From Pontederia crassipes (Eukaryota > Streptophyta > Magnoliopsida > Commelinales > Pontederiaceae), in contig CM060188.1 of the NCBI GenBank assembly GCA_030549335.1, positions 71,826,696-71,890,695 of the forward strand: DNA of 64,000 bases, in the 5' to 3' direction. Shown piece by piece: positions 23,756 to 37,064 of this stretch. Made by a program: the position numbers and the translations under genes. Each line of letters starts with the position of its first letter. The stretch's first letter is position 1. The notes under the pieces were generated by a model. That model was given only the letters and a program-made list of their open reading frames with translations, had not been told where the DNA came from and did no database searches.

Positions 23756-26286
23756 CGCTCTTCTCTCTGGAGCGTCGCCAGCTTTTTTTCTTTTGTTCTC
23801 GTCAACTCGATTTCTTTTTAGATCGTAGACGACGTCGTGGCGATAACTTGGACGGCACCAGACCGAGTCGTGAGATCGGCTTCTCCTCCTGTACAGGAAA
23901 CACCGAATCATCCATTTTAATTGGTTAGTGTTCTGGTTCACGTGTCTTATCATTGCAATTTTAGCTGATAACGCTGTTTCCTGTAGAAAGCCGGACTGCT
24001 GATCTCAAGTGTAGAAGGGGTTAGAGGAATCTACTGGGGGTAATGAAGGAAGTGGGGTGTGTTGGGTTTTTTTTGTCTTAGGACAAGGATTTGGGAGCTT
24101 TTGTTTATTTATGGATTTAAATATTTATTATTTGTGAAGGTTTTATTATTTTTAGGACAACAAAAAAGAGTGGTGGTATAATGGAGGGGGGATATAAAGA
24201 GATTTCTTTGTATATTTTTTTCTGTGGGAGTAGTCGCCCCTATCATCTGTTCCACCATACACATTTGTTTTCTGATTTATAGTAAAAAAATATTGAGAGG
24301 TAAGAAGAGATCATTAAGTAATCTGATCAGCTAAGAGATAGTTAAAACTATTAACATATGTTTGAATATATGTACGAGCGAAATTATGCTCCGACGAATG
24401 TATTAAAAATTTAAGAACAAAGAATTTTATTAGATGAAAATAAAATAATATTACAATTCATTTTTTATACCTCTAATTTTATTTAGGTAAGATAAGAATT
24501 TTGTACTGACTGAGACTTAGTATTAATCACTCCAAATATGACACCTATTATATGATATGAAAATAACTCAATTCTGAATTATAAAAAAGAATTTACCTAT
24601 CACATGATAATGGGATCCCCTTTTTATCCTCCACAAGCGAGATCCCCATAATACGAGAACGTCTCTTTACTTTGGGGTGTCTTACGACTAGATAGATGTT
24701 TAATTATTAACAATATATAATCGGTTTTCTAAGCTTACTATGATTTGCACTTTAAAGTGATGATTATTTCATACTAGCTTGATTCTCATTAATTTGTTTA
24801 TGTATAAATTAAGATACAGTAAGTTGGTAATTTGTTTGTGTAAATTAGGATACAGTAAATTGTGTATACTGTAAAATGTGGTATAAAAATGCTGTACATT
24901 TACTAGTTTTTTTGTTTCTTATTTAAGATCTTGATCGATTTATATGTCCAATTTGAACGTGCATTGTTTATATTCAAGTTGCCAAGTAGTTTGATACCTG
25001 AAGTTAACTGTGGCTTTGATTTTTCCCAAGAATCAAAAAAGAACAAAAGAAAAAACAGGTTGTGGAAGCTAAATTAATGCTTCAAATATCCAAATTTCAA
25101 CACACCAAATTCACCGTAGGTTCCGGGGCATTAACTACGTGACTCCACTTAATATAAAATTATAATTCGAATTGGACTTTAATTGCCAATTCGATAGCGA
25201 CTAATTTTCTGGACAATAATTAATATGCACTGAAACACCAAGTCAAAAGCTGCTTGGACAGAAGGGATTAAGATGATGTCGAATTTTGAAGTAGTGACAA
25301 ATGAGTTTGGATGTTTTAACTGCAACGTTTATTGATACGGTGGCCATTCTTTTTAAAGCTCAAGTCGTTAGAAAGATAATATTACGTAGAAATTGATGTG
25401 TTGATTAATTTTTTTTCAAAAACTTAAGTCGATAAGAAAAATGATATTATTAATTTTATATTCTTAACATTAACGTACCATAATATTCGGACATTGGTGT
25501 CACACACAACACTATGGAGAGACTAATTTGTTATCGTAAATTTTTTATGTTCGCAAAAATTTTAATTTAAGACCTTTAGTTAAGCAATGAAAAGTTATCA
25601 CTCCATCTGTCGTCGGTGAAAAAAAAGAGAAATGATTCATTGGTGTCAACATCAAATCCATGGATGGATGGATGGATAATTCCATCACCATCCATGCATG
25701 CAAGTGCTGTACTGCATATTAATCTGGGTGCTCTTTTCTTGACATGGACGTGGGTGTATAAGTTGATGGTGCACAGCATATATTTTGAGCACAACTGCAT
25801 AAGAGTTATATGTCAAAAATTAATATTGCAAGATGAGCAAATGGCTCAAAACTATGAATACTATTCAGGCCTATATGCTGCATGTGTGTGTGTGTGCTTA
25901 GAGGTCTGGTGGGAAGAACATTAATAATTGATTGAGAAGGAGACAAATTGAGTTGGTAATGGACAGCATGTCTCCTTTAACTTTTTTGGTTTTGAGGGCT
26001 TGAGAAAGATTTGTGGAGATACACCATGAGAGATGCATGCAGCAATTAGCCAAGTAATTAACACGTAGTGCTAATTAAAGTTGCATGGCAGACATTAATT
26101 AATCACTCTTAATTTGTTTGTGTGAATTGGCAGTTTCTCCCCATAGTGATGCTGATGCATTCACTCATCAAGATCTCCATGGCCACCCTTCCCCATCTGG
26201 TTACTTGTTAAGTTGTTGTTAATTGACACCCTTCTCCACCTTAATTTGTCCCTTCCTATTTAATTTTTAACTGAAGAAAAAGGAAC

Positions 26287-26287
<1 letters not shown>
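23756..26287. other. 5' flank of the IRX14-like gene and AT-rich intergenic DNA
   Basis: No coding sequence is supported. The immediate 5' leader (23756-23830) is purine-rich on the gene strand. TATA-like words occur, but none is well placed enough to call a promoter. A roughly 40-bp unit (GATACAGTAA) is tandemly duplicated near 24800-24865. Confidence 0.6.

Positions 26288-26331
<44 letters not shown>
26288..26331. repeat. (TA)n microsatellite
   Basis: This is an uninterrupted TA dinucleotide run of about 44 bp. Confidence 0.95.
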
Positions 26332-26333
<2 letters not shown>

Positions 26334-26559
26334 ATTGGAACAATTTTTTTACAAGATTTATATCATGGGCAAGTTTTAGGAAAAGAAAACCTTTTAACAG
26401 CATATAATGGTCCAAAGACGAAGGCCCATAAGTTCAAATATCATTGGGCTTCGGACAAGTAAGGCCCATTCTTGATCATGATGGTCTTAATTATTAATAA
26501 AAGTAATTACCTTAATTCAAAAAATTTAAAATGAGCTTTTCGAACCTTAGAACTAATGG

Positions 26560-26790
26560 ATAGACAAATTACCACCTTGTTGAAAATCTGGTGGTGCTAC
26601 CCGAAGACTTAAATGAATAGCCATCGCTGTTAAGAACAATCGAGATCCAATGAGAATTTGCGCGTACTTTAGACAGCACCAACGTGATTGACTTGAATTA
26701 AATCACCGATTGCCTAGGTCATAGAAAGCGAATCGAACTCCTAAATCTTTACGCGGAGAACTCCTGCTTTCGCTAATGGTTATAGAGAGG
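26560..26790 (-). mobile_element. Possible tRNA-derived SINE
   Basis: On the minus strand a box-B-like GAGTTCGATTC lies at 26730-26740, preceded by moderately GC-rich, tRNA-like sequence (AGCGAAAGCAGGAG). No convincing A box, tail or target duplication was found, so this stays tentative. Confidence 0.25.
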
Positions 26791-26900
26791 CTTCGATCGC
26801 CGCTGGATAAGGCCCTTCTTTGTTTCTTTTTCAATTTATTCATTAAATTCTATTTTCAATCATAAAGAAGTTCACCCTCTCTCCTATATCCCTTCTCTTT

Positions 26901-27410
26901 GAGACTGTTTGGTATCGGAATAACCCCCGAACAAATTTTTGTTCTCGCTATTCTTATCATAATATACATTTTTAACTTAGTAGAACCCACCTTATTAATT
27001 ACAAGAACAAGCAAAAAGTAGAGTGAAATGAGTTCAGACCCAAGAATTGTGTTGTTCTAGTCATGCTCCCATTTGAAGAACATCTTAATAACACATTTAT
27101 TTATTATGAGTTCCACTAACCCATTGCCAAATAGCCTCTTTTAAGTATAAGTGAAAGTAGGTGGAAAGAGGGAGAGCGGTCTTTTTTTTATTTGAATATA
27201 GAGGAAAAGAAAATTATTGACATGGATGCCATATTAATATTTTAATCAATTGATCTGTTATTTTTTTATTGTAAAATTATTAAAATTGAAGAATGATAAA
27301 TTACAAAATAAAATGTTAGGAAATGAAAATGCAAATGACTGGTCGTTTGAAAATTTTACTTATCACATTTCTTATTTTTTGTAAAATGTCAGAATGAGAC
27401 CAAACGGCCG
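26901..27410. mobile_element. Probable MITE with imperfect terminal inverted repeats
   Basis: The left end GAGACTGTTTGGTATC is mirrored by the right end, whose reverse complement reads GGCCGTTTGGTCTC. The interior is AT-rich and non-coding. The ends resemble PIF/Harbinger-type MITEs, but a clean target duplication is not visible. Confidence 0.45.
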
Positions 27411-27498
27411 TTATAGTTTTTTAGCCCTATATTTACAATATGTGGTTAAAAGATGTAGTGTATCACGAGACATAACAAACATATAAGCAGGAAAATTC

Positions 27499-27502
<4 letters not shown>

Positions 27503-27587
<85 letters not shown>
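27503..27587. repeat. (CT)n microsatellite
   Basis: This is an uninterrupted CT run of about 85 bp. The Arg-Glu repeat frame on the minus strand is an artefact of this tract. Confidence 0.97.
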
Positions 27588-27589
<2 letters not shown>

Positions 27590-28072
27590 CGGACAGGGGC
27601 AGGACCATTACGATGAAATCTGTTGGAGCCCTGACCCCTAGCAGACGGTGGACCGGTGGAATATTTCTTAGCCGTCGGTGGAGCCGTAGAGGGATCCGTG
27701 ATGTGATGCTGTCCACCCGTGTTGTATCTTTTTTTTCATTTTATTTCAGTATTAACTTTAATTAAAAAATTACTTAATTATTTTAACATTTATAAAGTGC
27801 ACTATTCATAAATTGAAGATCAATGTTTAATTCAACTAATTTAATTAGATCACATTCACGTTGTTCATCTCTCATTTCATAATTGACAATAGTAAATGAG
27901 ACAATAAAAAATTTTTACGTACTCAAAATTTTACTTAAACAAAAGAAAATCGATTACCACTCTATCTTTACCCTAACCATAACCCTCTTGGTATTACTTT
28001 ACCATCTCGTTCTCTCGAAATGGATCACATACTTTTTTTAATTGAATACAAACGACTTCCTGTTACCTTTTC

Positions 28073-28075
<3 letters not shown>

Positions 28076-28118
<43 letters not shown>
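28076..28118. repeat. (TA)n microsatellite
   Basis: This is a TA dinucleotide run of about 43 bp, located about 190 bp left of the LINE insertion. Confidence 0.95.
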
Positions 28119-28120
<2 letters not shown>

Positions 28121-28309
28121 ACATTGATGATCAAACAACAAAATAGTGAATATATTGCGGATAAATTCTAATCATTGATTTTCATGGAAGGCTATGATCT
28201 TCATTTATTAAATCCTCACGTGAGGAAGATGATCTGCTGGGTTTGTACTATGTGATTGGATTGGTGAAGACTTCTAAATTTTTTTTCCACTTTTAAGTTT
28301 AGCCTTCTA

Positions 28310-28498
28310 ACTCCGCCTATGTTTTATAGCCGGTCCCAAGCCCGGATAAAGAAGGAGGATTGTGTTAGGCCCCGACAGCCAGCGTAAAACTCTGTCGAAT
28401 TGCATGAACATGGATCAACGAATGGGGAATGGCGTCGTATGATCCATGTAGCCGACCCCACCTAGTGGAATAAGGCTTTGTTGTTGTTGTTGTTGTTG
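28310..28498 (+). mobile_element. 5'-truncated RTE-type LINE (3' end only)
   Basis: This 189-bp insert ends in a (TTG)n tail, preceded by the words CCGACCCCACCTAGTGGAAT and AAGGCTTTG. That combination is a familiar plant RTE-clade LINE 3' end. It is flanked by a perfect 19-bp direct repeat, TTTTAAGTTTAGCCTTCTA, at 28291-28309 and 28499-28517. This is the target-site duplication expected of L1/RTE-type target-primed insertion. The insert contains no coding frame of note. A SINE borrowing the LINE's tail is an alternative. Confidence 0.85.
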
Positions 28499-29029
28499 TT
28501 TTAAGTTTAGCCTTCTATAATTATTAAATATTTAAATAATCTAAATCAGTATTCTTCCTTATCATTAAGAGAATAAGTGAGATTAACTAAAGCTAGCCAT
28601 TGATAATGGATAGAAGAGTGAATTCGTTCTTTTAAGAATCCATAACGCTCAAAAGTTAATATATCCAAAGGATTGGAACTCATTTGTTTAAGGATACAAA
28701 TAACTTGCTCAAAAATTAATAATTTGAATAACTTGCCCAAAAGCAATATCAAATGACACCAAAGTGCCCATAGGCACAATAGTAATGTTAAACTAATTGC
28801 ATCATGCAATAGAAACACAAAGATTTTTGGTAGTGTTGCTATTATGATTGCTAAAAAAACACAAGGCTTACAATGTCATAAAATCCACAACATAAGGAGA
28901 ATGAGAAACTAAATTAACAACTATCATTGTAGAACAAATAAGTGAAACCTATAAAATGAAATTTAATGGAAAAAAGGTCTTTCATAACAATAGAAATTTA
29001 AAATATTACAAAAGAAAATAAACTCAAAT

Positions 29030-31180
29030 GATGTGATTTATCCGAGGCATTGGATAAGTAGTTTTATCACGACCTTTCACTCTACAATTCTTACATGATC
29101 TCTTATTTTCATTTTGTGACATGGAAATCTCAATATTGGATTTAATCTTATTTGCATTCTTTTGTCTCCCCTTTGATTTAACACAACTTGGGTTGTGTAT
29201 AACAAAATTAGATCCTTGCGGAATGACACTAGTTGCTATAATAACGTTAGTTGTACCTGATAAACTTGCATTTAAATTCACAATTTTCATCTTTTCTAAC
29301 CTTTGGATAGCATCATTTATCAGTGACATCCCAACCTAGATTCTCGACAGAATGCATAGTCAATTTAGACAATCTCCTCATGTTAGTTTGTAGGTCCCAT
29401 TTTTGCATGGGGTTTACGAGTTGTTGTGTATCTGAAGATGATAATGCATTACCTCCTTTTGTATATCGAGTATTTATAGTCCATCGGTAAAGAATATATT
29501 GCTCAAGTAAACTCATAAGTCTTTTGTATAGTCAGAATAAGCAAAAGATGCATAAAAAATATTCCTTCTCGTTCAAGTTTTTTAAATAGCTTATTGAGAT
29601 ACTTGGATCAGCATTGAATTGCACAATATGCCTTTTGTTTCTTTCATTTCTAGCTAGAAATATAAAATAAACACATTTTCGATTATCTTCTGAAATTATT
29701 TCTAACCATAAGGCTGACATATATTCTTAAATTCATCTTCAAATATTTTGAAAACCTTCTCAGTATAGACATTTCCTGCATGCCTTTCTAAAGGACTTGG
29801 AGAAGCCAAAGCAGGAAGAGAGTTTGAAACCTTGAAATCTTCTCGGGACAATTGTGATAACATGGTATTTGAATTAACAAAGCCATAAAGAATGAATTCC
29901 TTCTTTCAACTCTTTATGTAGTGGTAATGTCTGCACAAATATCTTTCAGATATACCAACACCCAATGATGACGCTTGTTATACATATTTTTCAACCAATG
30001 ACCATATGAACTTTTATAATTTTGCTTGATCAAGAGACATTTATCTTCAAATTCTTTAATAATAAATGATCTATATATCCATTCATCCTTATATGTCAAA
30101 TGCAAAATTATGTGGAGCATTTGGAAACACTCCACAAATGTTCATTCCCATGACAATATCTTGATATGTTATAATACATTTAGGGTGCTTGTTGTACATG
30201 CATTCAAGCCATGCTTCGAAGAGCCAAGTAAACATGCTTTCAGTTTGCAAGCAATGCGCACCCAAACAAAATTGACTACCTATGATGATTCACTCTAGTG
30301 AAAGACGCAAAAAGGCGTTGATAAATTATTGATCATGTACGTTCTCTCAAAAATTACACCAACTTCAAAGGTCATATAATCATCTTTAGACGTACCATTA
30401 GTCCAAAAGACACTTCTTGCATTATTATTCTTTTCTAACTCTCATCTAAAAAAGAAGTCGTCATCTTAGCTTCCTTCTTTTAAAAATAAGCAATTATGTT
30501 CATGCATTCATGATAAAAAATGTTTGTTTTGTTGCTACTAAATGATATATGCAATTTTGAGATGTACAAATGACTCACTTAATGTACAAATGATACTTCA
30601 TAACAAGAGCTATTTTTATGGTGCAATCCCACATTCGCATAATGTTGTAATTACCGTCTTGAAAGCATCACATAATTTGTTATCCGATCGCATTCTAGCT
30701 ACATTTGATGGAGCAGCCAAGGGATGTGCATGTTCTTCTTCAATTTTTTTCACTTCCTACTTGCCAATAGATGTAGCACTAACCGATAAATGTGCATGGC
30801 AACCCTCTCTAACATCTAGCCATTATTTGACTTCTTTTCCTATAAATCATTTTATATTGAGATTCTCATGCCCTTGCTTCGAACAAACAAGCATGTGAAA
30901 CATAACTTTTTTTGTTTTTAGAGATTTATGAGAATAATATTTTTGCACACAAAATCCAATTGACTTAGCATATGAATTATAGCAAGTGTATGCACCATCA
31001 TCTACATGGAATATCATACAAATAAAATGTTTAGCATTTTCACTGTTATTCTCAATTGTCAACCCTTCATTAAAATTGTCAATTATATACTCTTCATTAT
31101 CATTCTCATTCATCAACCCTTCATTATCATCCATAATAATAAACTCATCGTTGACATTCTCAATCCCGAACCACATCATT
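29030..31180 (-). pseudogene. FAR1/FRS-family (MULE-transposase-derived) pseudogene
   Basis: On the minus strand the order matches FAR1-related proteins. An acidic leader leads into a FAR1 DNA-binding domain (YNSYAKSIGFCVQK and LVCSKQGH, about 31030-30850; then EEEHAHPL near 30740-30650). MULE transposase-domain pieces follow (LFEAWLECM with a YQD where DQD is expected, about 30240-30150; HHWVLVYLKDI near 29950), then ILYRWT (about 29490). The C-terminal tail has a zinc-knuckle relic CKNCRVKGRDKTTYP (about 29070), in which the His and the last Cys are replaced. The pieces lie in different frames with several stops, so the gene is dead. It could be a host FRS gene copy or a Mutator-like element; no terminal inverted repeats were found. 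Confidence 0.75.
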
Positions 31181-31929
31181 CATCTTTGTTTTAACATTCA
31201 TTACACTGTTGTAACAACAAAGGCAAATAAGATAATGACATATAATAAGAAGATACGACTAAACAAAAGTAATAAAAATAATAAACCTTTGTATTTGTGT
31301 CCTTAATATTTCCAATGAAATGATCATGCATAATTTAACCACAAAGATTCATGTCATTTTTTTAGATTGGAAGACATTGTTACTAATATGTTGCATTGCA
31401 AACATATCAATAATTTTTCAATGAATTTGAATATGAAATATGCCATTCAATGGACTTGTTCAATATGAAATCAATTAATTTTCTAAAAAAAAAGACAATT
31501 TATGTGTATTTGTTTTTGGAAAAATATCTCCAAATGATCATAAATGATAATAAAAGTGTAGTTGAATAAATAAAAAATAAAAAATCATAGAAAAAAGTTA
31601 CCAAGTTAAAATAGAAAATAATATATGAGCGAATAGACTTGGGTAAAAAACCTAAAGTTTCATATGACAAATGAGAATGAAGCCAAATCATAATTCAAAA
31701 GAAACCTACGTATTTTCTATTTGATACAAGTATTAAGATGGCAATAGGATATTAAGATGATAGTACACTACAACATTGTTAAGACAACATTTGAAATCTA
31801 CATAGTTCCCACATAATTAGAAGTTAAAAAATCAAGTACATAATGTTCAATGCACAAATACTAACAGTAGGATGAAATGTGGCAATGTACAAAAGTTATA
31901 TAACAGCAAAATCAAATAAAAAATGTTGA

Positions 31930-32570
31930 AAAAATTGAAATGTGTCTCACACAGGCTGTAGACACGAGGGATCGAGATGGGTCCTCCTCCTAAATAAATT
32001 GAAATATGACGCGTTTTGAGAAAAATCGTATGAGCCGAGGCTCATAGCGGATAATATCCTACGCAAGTGTACATATGATATCAGAGTTACTCCATGTGAG
32101 TCACTGTGTATGATGATGTGCGATCACTCAATGAGGGCCCGAAGACCCTTAAGAGAGGAAGGGTGTATGAGGCATGCCTTGAATTAATCTCACATGCACA
32201 AATCATGATAGAGATGTTGGATATATATAGAACGTGACCTTGGCCTAGTAGGACGCACTTTAAAAAAATTGTGCGGACTAAGGCTCAAAGCGAAAAATAT
32301 CACACGCTGATCGAAAATGCTACATATAGTATCAGAGTACTCTGCGTGTGTTGCATGATGGGGTGCGATCGCTCAACGAGGATATTGATTCCTCTAAGGA
32401 GGTAGGATGCATGAAACATGCCTTGAATTAATCTCACATACATAAGTCACGAAAGATATACTCGATATATATGATGATATGTCTTTGTTTAGGTGTGACA
32501 CGTTTTGACAAAATCATGTGAATCGAAACACACAACGAATAATATTACAAGCTTGATTATATCATCACTT
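31930..32570. repeat. Tandem repeat, about 243-bp unit, 2.5 copies
   Basis: The landmark GCGTTTTGAGAAAAATCGTA recurs in diverged form at about 32012, 32255 and 32498. A second landmark, GGCATGCCTTGAATTAATCT, occurs near 32173 and 32418. The units also contain ATATCAGAGTTACTC-like words that resemble a Copia or gypsy primer site, so the unit may derive from an LTR end. Confidence 0.75.
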
Positions 32571-33426
32571 TAATTTACAATAAAAAATAAACTTCACCTT
32601 TTTCATGTTATTAACTATACTAAATAATATATCATCACGTCGTATCTAACTACGTCAAAACTAGTGGGCGGTACTAGCATCTATCTAACTACATATAAAT
32701 ATTTGAAGTCAATTTAATAACTTTCGCGTTCAACTACATCTAATAATAAATCAAGAATAAGTAAATATCATAGAATACTATTTAAAATTGAGGGCGATAT
32801 TTAGCTCTAATAAATATTTTTTGTAAAATGTGTTGGGCTGGACCCATTTTTTTCGTTTAGGGAGGATTTATTTTTTTATAAAAAAATGCATCACACTTTT
32901 GAATCGTTTTTTTTTGCTTTTTTTTATTTTTTTCCTACAATTAATAATTATTGGGTTTAGTTGGGAGACTTGACTTGAAACTTCAAGATAGAGATGAAAG
33001 TGGGTGAACTATTTCTTTTCATTTTTACTTGAAACTTTAATATAGAGATGAAAGTAGGTGAACATTTTTCATATTTAAATATTGTGCGGCTATGACCATA
33101 TATTATTGTAATAAAATGACATTAAAACTTTAATATTGTTATAAAATAATATTTTTTAAGTTAATATATTATTATAAAATAATATTGTTCAGCTTAATTT
33201 TTTTCTTTGAATTTTATATGAATAATTCATGATCTTGACTTCTTAATTTTTTTAAATTTTATCCATATCCACCATTCTAGATTTTTTTTCTAACTAGTAG
33301 CAATTTATTTCTGTTAATAATCCTTCAATTTTTCGTTGAGTACGTAACCATCACTTTCTATCATTATGTAGTATTCTTATATAAGCTCCTACGTAAAAAA
33401 ATATTGATAAAATTATATTTAATTTT

Positions 33427-33914
33427 AAGGCTATTTTCTTTAACACCTCTTAAATTATAATTTTTTCACATCTAATCATATACTATAAAGTTATAAAATT
33501 TAGTCCCGAACTAATCTAAATTTAACACTTAGGTCATTCAGTTAAATTTAATTTAAAATTTGGTAAGTTTCTTTTTTCTAATAAATATGAAATATCATTT
33601 TTCTCCTTATTTTTAACATAAACAATATTAAAGAAATAAAAATTATCGACATAAATATAATATTTTATAAAAATATTATTATCAATTAGTATTTTTACTT
33701 GTATTGATTATTTTTATTTTTAAAATATTATTGTACTATGAATGTAAGGGTAAAAATGGCATTCCATGATTAAATTTAATAAAGTTTAGTTAAAATTTAA
33801 TAGAATGACCTAAGTATCAAATTTAAGTTTGGGGACTAAAATTTGTAAGTTCACGCTTTATGATTAGATATGCAAAAAAGTTATAATTGAGGAGACTGTT
33901 AAAGGAGATAATCC
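33427..33914. mobile_element. Long-TIR non-autonomous DNA transposon
   Basis: About 140 bp at the left end (from GGCTATTTTCTTTAACACC) matches the reverse complement of the right end (GGATTATCTCCTTTAACAG). Both arms share TAGTCCC and CTTAGGTCATTC words. TTAATTTT lies on both sides (33419-33426 and 33915-33922) as a candidate 8-bp target duplication. There is no coding capacity. The superfamily is uncertain (hAT by duplication length, Mutator-like by arm length). Confidence 0.7.
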
Positions 33915-34305
33915 TTAATTTTACAGTGTCATATTACGCTTTCTCTATAATAAAAGATAAATACAACTTATGTATTCTTTTTTTTACTTATCTTATTTAA
34001 TTATACCCAGTCACAGTCACCAGCCCATCATTTTAATTGAAAGAAAGGCATAAATATAAATTTAACGTTTTATTTACAATTCTATAAACTCAATATCCAA
34101 TGAAGAGTTTATCATAGTGGAGCAATCGGTATGCAAAATGTGGGGCCAATATGTATACACATGCAGCTTATCTTTCTCCTTCTATTATTTGGTTATACAT
34201 AAACACACTATGACATCCCTGAAATTTGCTAAAATAAATCATCAATATTTTAATTTTTTGTTTCAAAAAATTATTAGATGATGAGACCTCTTAAGCAATT
34301 CTTAA

Positions 34306-34747
34306 GGATGCGTTTCGGTGAAAAGTTTAGAAGGGATGAGATATGTTTAATAGAATGGGTGTGTTTAAATTTTTTATATTATGTTTGGATATATTTTTTA
34401 TTAATTTAATTAAGAATAAGTTCGAATTTATAAGCTCATTATTTAATTTAAAATTAAACTCATCAAATTGATGATTTTGAAGGGATTGAAAATAATTATT
34501 CTTATACTATACTTATTTTTTCTTAATGGAATAAAAAATTTCTTAAGAGTAATAAAAATATTTATCAAACTTAACCTTCCCTAACCCGTGTATTGTATTC
34601 AAACAAAAAGTGAATTAAACTAACTTAACTCATCCCATTAATTTATATCCAAACATGATTTTTTATAAACTCTCACCATACTCAACTTCACCAACTTATA
34701 CTCCACCATCTTGATCCAACTCTATCATTAGAAAATCAAATACACCC
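34306..34747. mobile_element. MITE, PIF/Harbinger (Tourist-like)
   Basis: The ends GGATGCGTTTCG and the reverse complement of the right end GGGTGTATTTGA form an imperfect TIR. TAA lies immediately outside both ends (34303-34305 and 34748-34750), the target preference of PIF/Harbinger. The element is 442 bp and AT-rich with no coding sequence. Confidence 0.6.
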
Positions 34748-34750
34748 TAA

Positions 34751-37064
34751 GAGTCCTCTTCATTCGGGTCGAACACGGGTTGAACTCGCCTCTATACAAT
34801 CTGATCAATTTTAGTCTAACCAATTTGTCTTAGTTTATGGAGTTCCATATTGTTTATTCTCATTTGACCTTATAATTATTGTTATTTAGAATCTCATTCT
34901 CATATAATTTTTCTTTGCATCCAGGATTCATGCAAGTGAAAAGCAACTATTGATGGCATGGTGTTGTTGACAGTGACTTTGATAATAGATTTTGCACATG
35001 GACATATAACTCTCTTATTTTAATGTTATTTTAAAAATTAATTATATGAACTTAATTATAGTTATTATTATTTTAAATTTTAAAATTATAACATTTTCTT
35101 TTTAAGCGTTTAATTGATGTGTACATGTTGACGAGTTAAAAAAACATCAGTCTAGAGTTAGATAACGCCTCTAAAAGGTGTTTGAGGCATACACTATTAC
35201 ATATACACACCAAAATAATTCGAGAATCCTCATCTCCACACAATGTTGTGTTAGCTCAACCAAAATATTAGCCCAGATTAGTTCAAGGTTAAATTAAATG
35301 GTCAGACCAGATAATAAGAATTAATGTAAAGTAATAAGATACATAGAAAGTCAAATTAAAATATATCAAAATACATCAATTTTATGGGAAATAAAGTTCC
35401 TAATAATATAGAAATCCAACCATTTCAAAAAAATTATATTTTTTTAAATTTTGAATGATTATGTCTCTGTCATGACGTATGAGACATTGCCTTCCGCCTA
35501 AAGAGATCAACCACCTCTCGGGCCTCATCATCAACATCTTAAAATTTATTCGCTATCTTGGCACTTGTTGCATGACCAACAAGAGAAAGATTGGCGTGAG
35601 CTCTTCATTCACATCGTCACCGGCAAGGCTTTGAACAACCTCACCATCATCGGCACATGCTCGAGCAGCCAAGGGTGCACTACCGATGGAAACCAATGGG
35701 TGCACCATCAATGTAACACTCAACTCCTTGTCAGGCACCACAAAAGGTGATAACTTAAAATAACTCATTTACATTCAAATTCAAATATCTAATAAGAAAC
35801 CACCCTTAAAAGATCAACTAACTCTAAAATTAAGCAAACAATGTACTCATTCACTTCATGCAATAATTAAACAAGAGAGGTAGGCATCACTAAGCTTAGT
35901 GAGTTAAACAACTATCTCAAGAATTTAAAAAACAATAATGAAAATCAACATCTTTTACTTTTAAAAAACTCACAATATTTTTTTTCATTCGTCAAAAGAA
36001 AATACAGCTTGATAATCAGTCACACATATTAATGCAATGGATGTATATGATTGATAATTTTTTTATATAATATAGTGGGGGAATAATCTAATATGAATAT
36101 ACAAAAATTGCTCAACGGAGTACTTAATCTCACTCATCATATATTTATTAACACGGGATTATTGTTTTAATTTCATCCATTGACACATAATGTTGAACCA
36201 CTCATCATATCTTATTGATCTAGAGTATGTTATCTTTTCATTCTATCCATTGTATCCCATTGATACAGGATAATTGTTCTAATTCCACTCATCGTATCAT
36301 TATACTGACACAACATGTTGAACTTACTCATCATAACCCATTACACATAGCATATCGAACTCCAATCACTCTAACCGGAGTTGTGAATCCTTCAAGGTAA
36401 AAATACTCTACCTTATGTGAGCCTTTACATGCAATGGGATACGAAAGGTGAGATTGAGTACTCTGTTGAGGAGTGATTGGATGATGATGTTTTCTCAACT
36501 ATATTATATATTTATCAGTTTATCATGCATATGCATTCATAACCTTTCATTTGCGTGAACATTGCCTAATTGTATTTTCATTTGGGTATGAAAGTACTAT
36601 TGTTTCCGTTTCGAGACAAAAGATGTTAAATATTATATGTTTTAAAACATTAGAGGTAGTCATTTAACTCATTGAATTTTCATCATGCTCACCCCATTTT
36701 CTTTTATGATTGTAGAAAATGAATGAACACATTGCAATGTTGATCGCAATAAGGCCAATAGTTACAAAATGGGATGTGCGTGTGAGATCATACAAACAGT
36801 TTAGCATTTTATTATATTTTGTTCCTCATTTGATACTTATCATTTTATCTTTAGAATTTTGAGATTTGGATTCTTGTTATGTTTTTTTCATTATCCCGAT
36901 GGTGATTTCTGGGTTGTGACCCAAGTATTCCAGATATGAGATGTATGATGCAAGTTGAGGCTCCAAGATTTATGGATAAAATGATAAGGGCAAGACCATA
37001 TCATGATTTTAGATATGGGCTTGAGACCATCGATGGAGTTGGAGAGTATTTGATATATTTAAGA
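34751..37064. other. Unclassified repeat-derived DNA
   Basis: No gene is supported. At 36114-36475 an inverted pair (CGGAGTACTTAATCTCACTC and GAGATTGAGTACTCTG) encloses degenerate repeats of CACTCATCATATC. TGTAACACTC near 35713 looks like an LTR start, so a decayed gypsy-type LTR is possible but unproven. The minus-strand frame at 35553-35768 has no recognisable domain. Confidence 0.4.

Noticed and set aside
23183-23928. Several plus-strand and alternative minus-strand frames over the GC-rich exon 1
   Set aside because: They are shadows of the IRX14-like exon, caused by its high GC content and few stops.
27411-27716. Minus-strand frame with a long Arg-Glu repeat
   Set aside because: It is the translation of the (CT)n microsatellite and has no other support.
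35553-35768. Minus-strand 71-codon frame
   Set aside because: It has no recognised domain and the surroundings look like decayed repeats.
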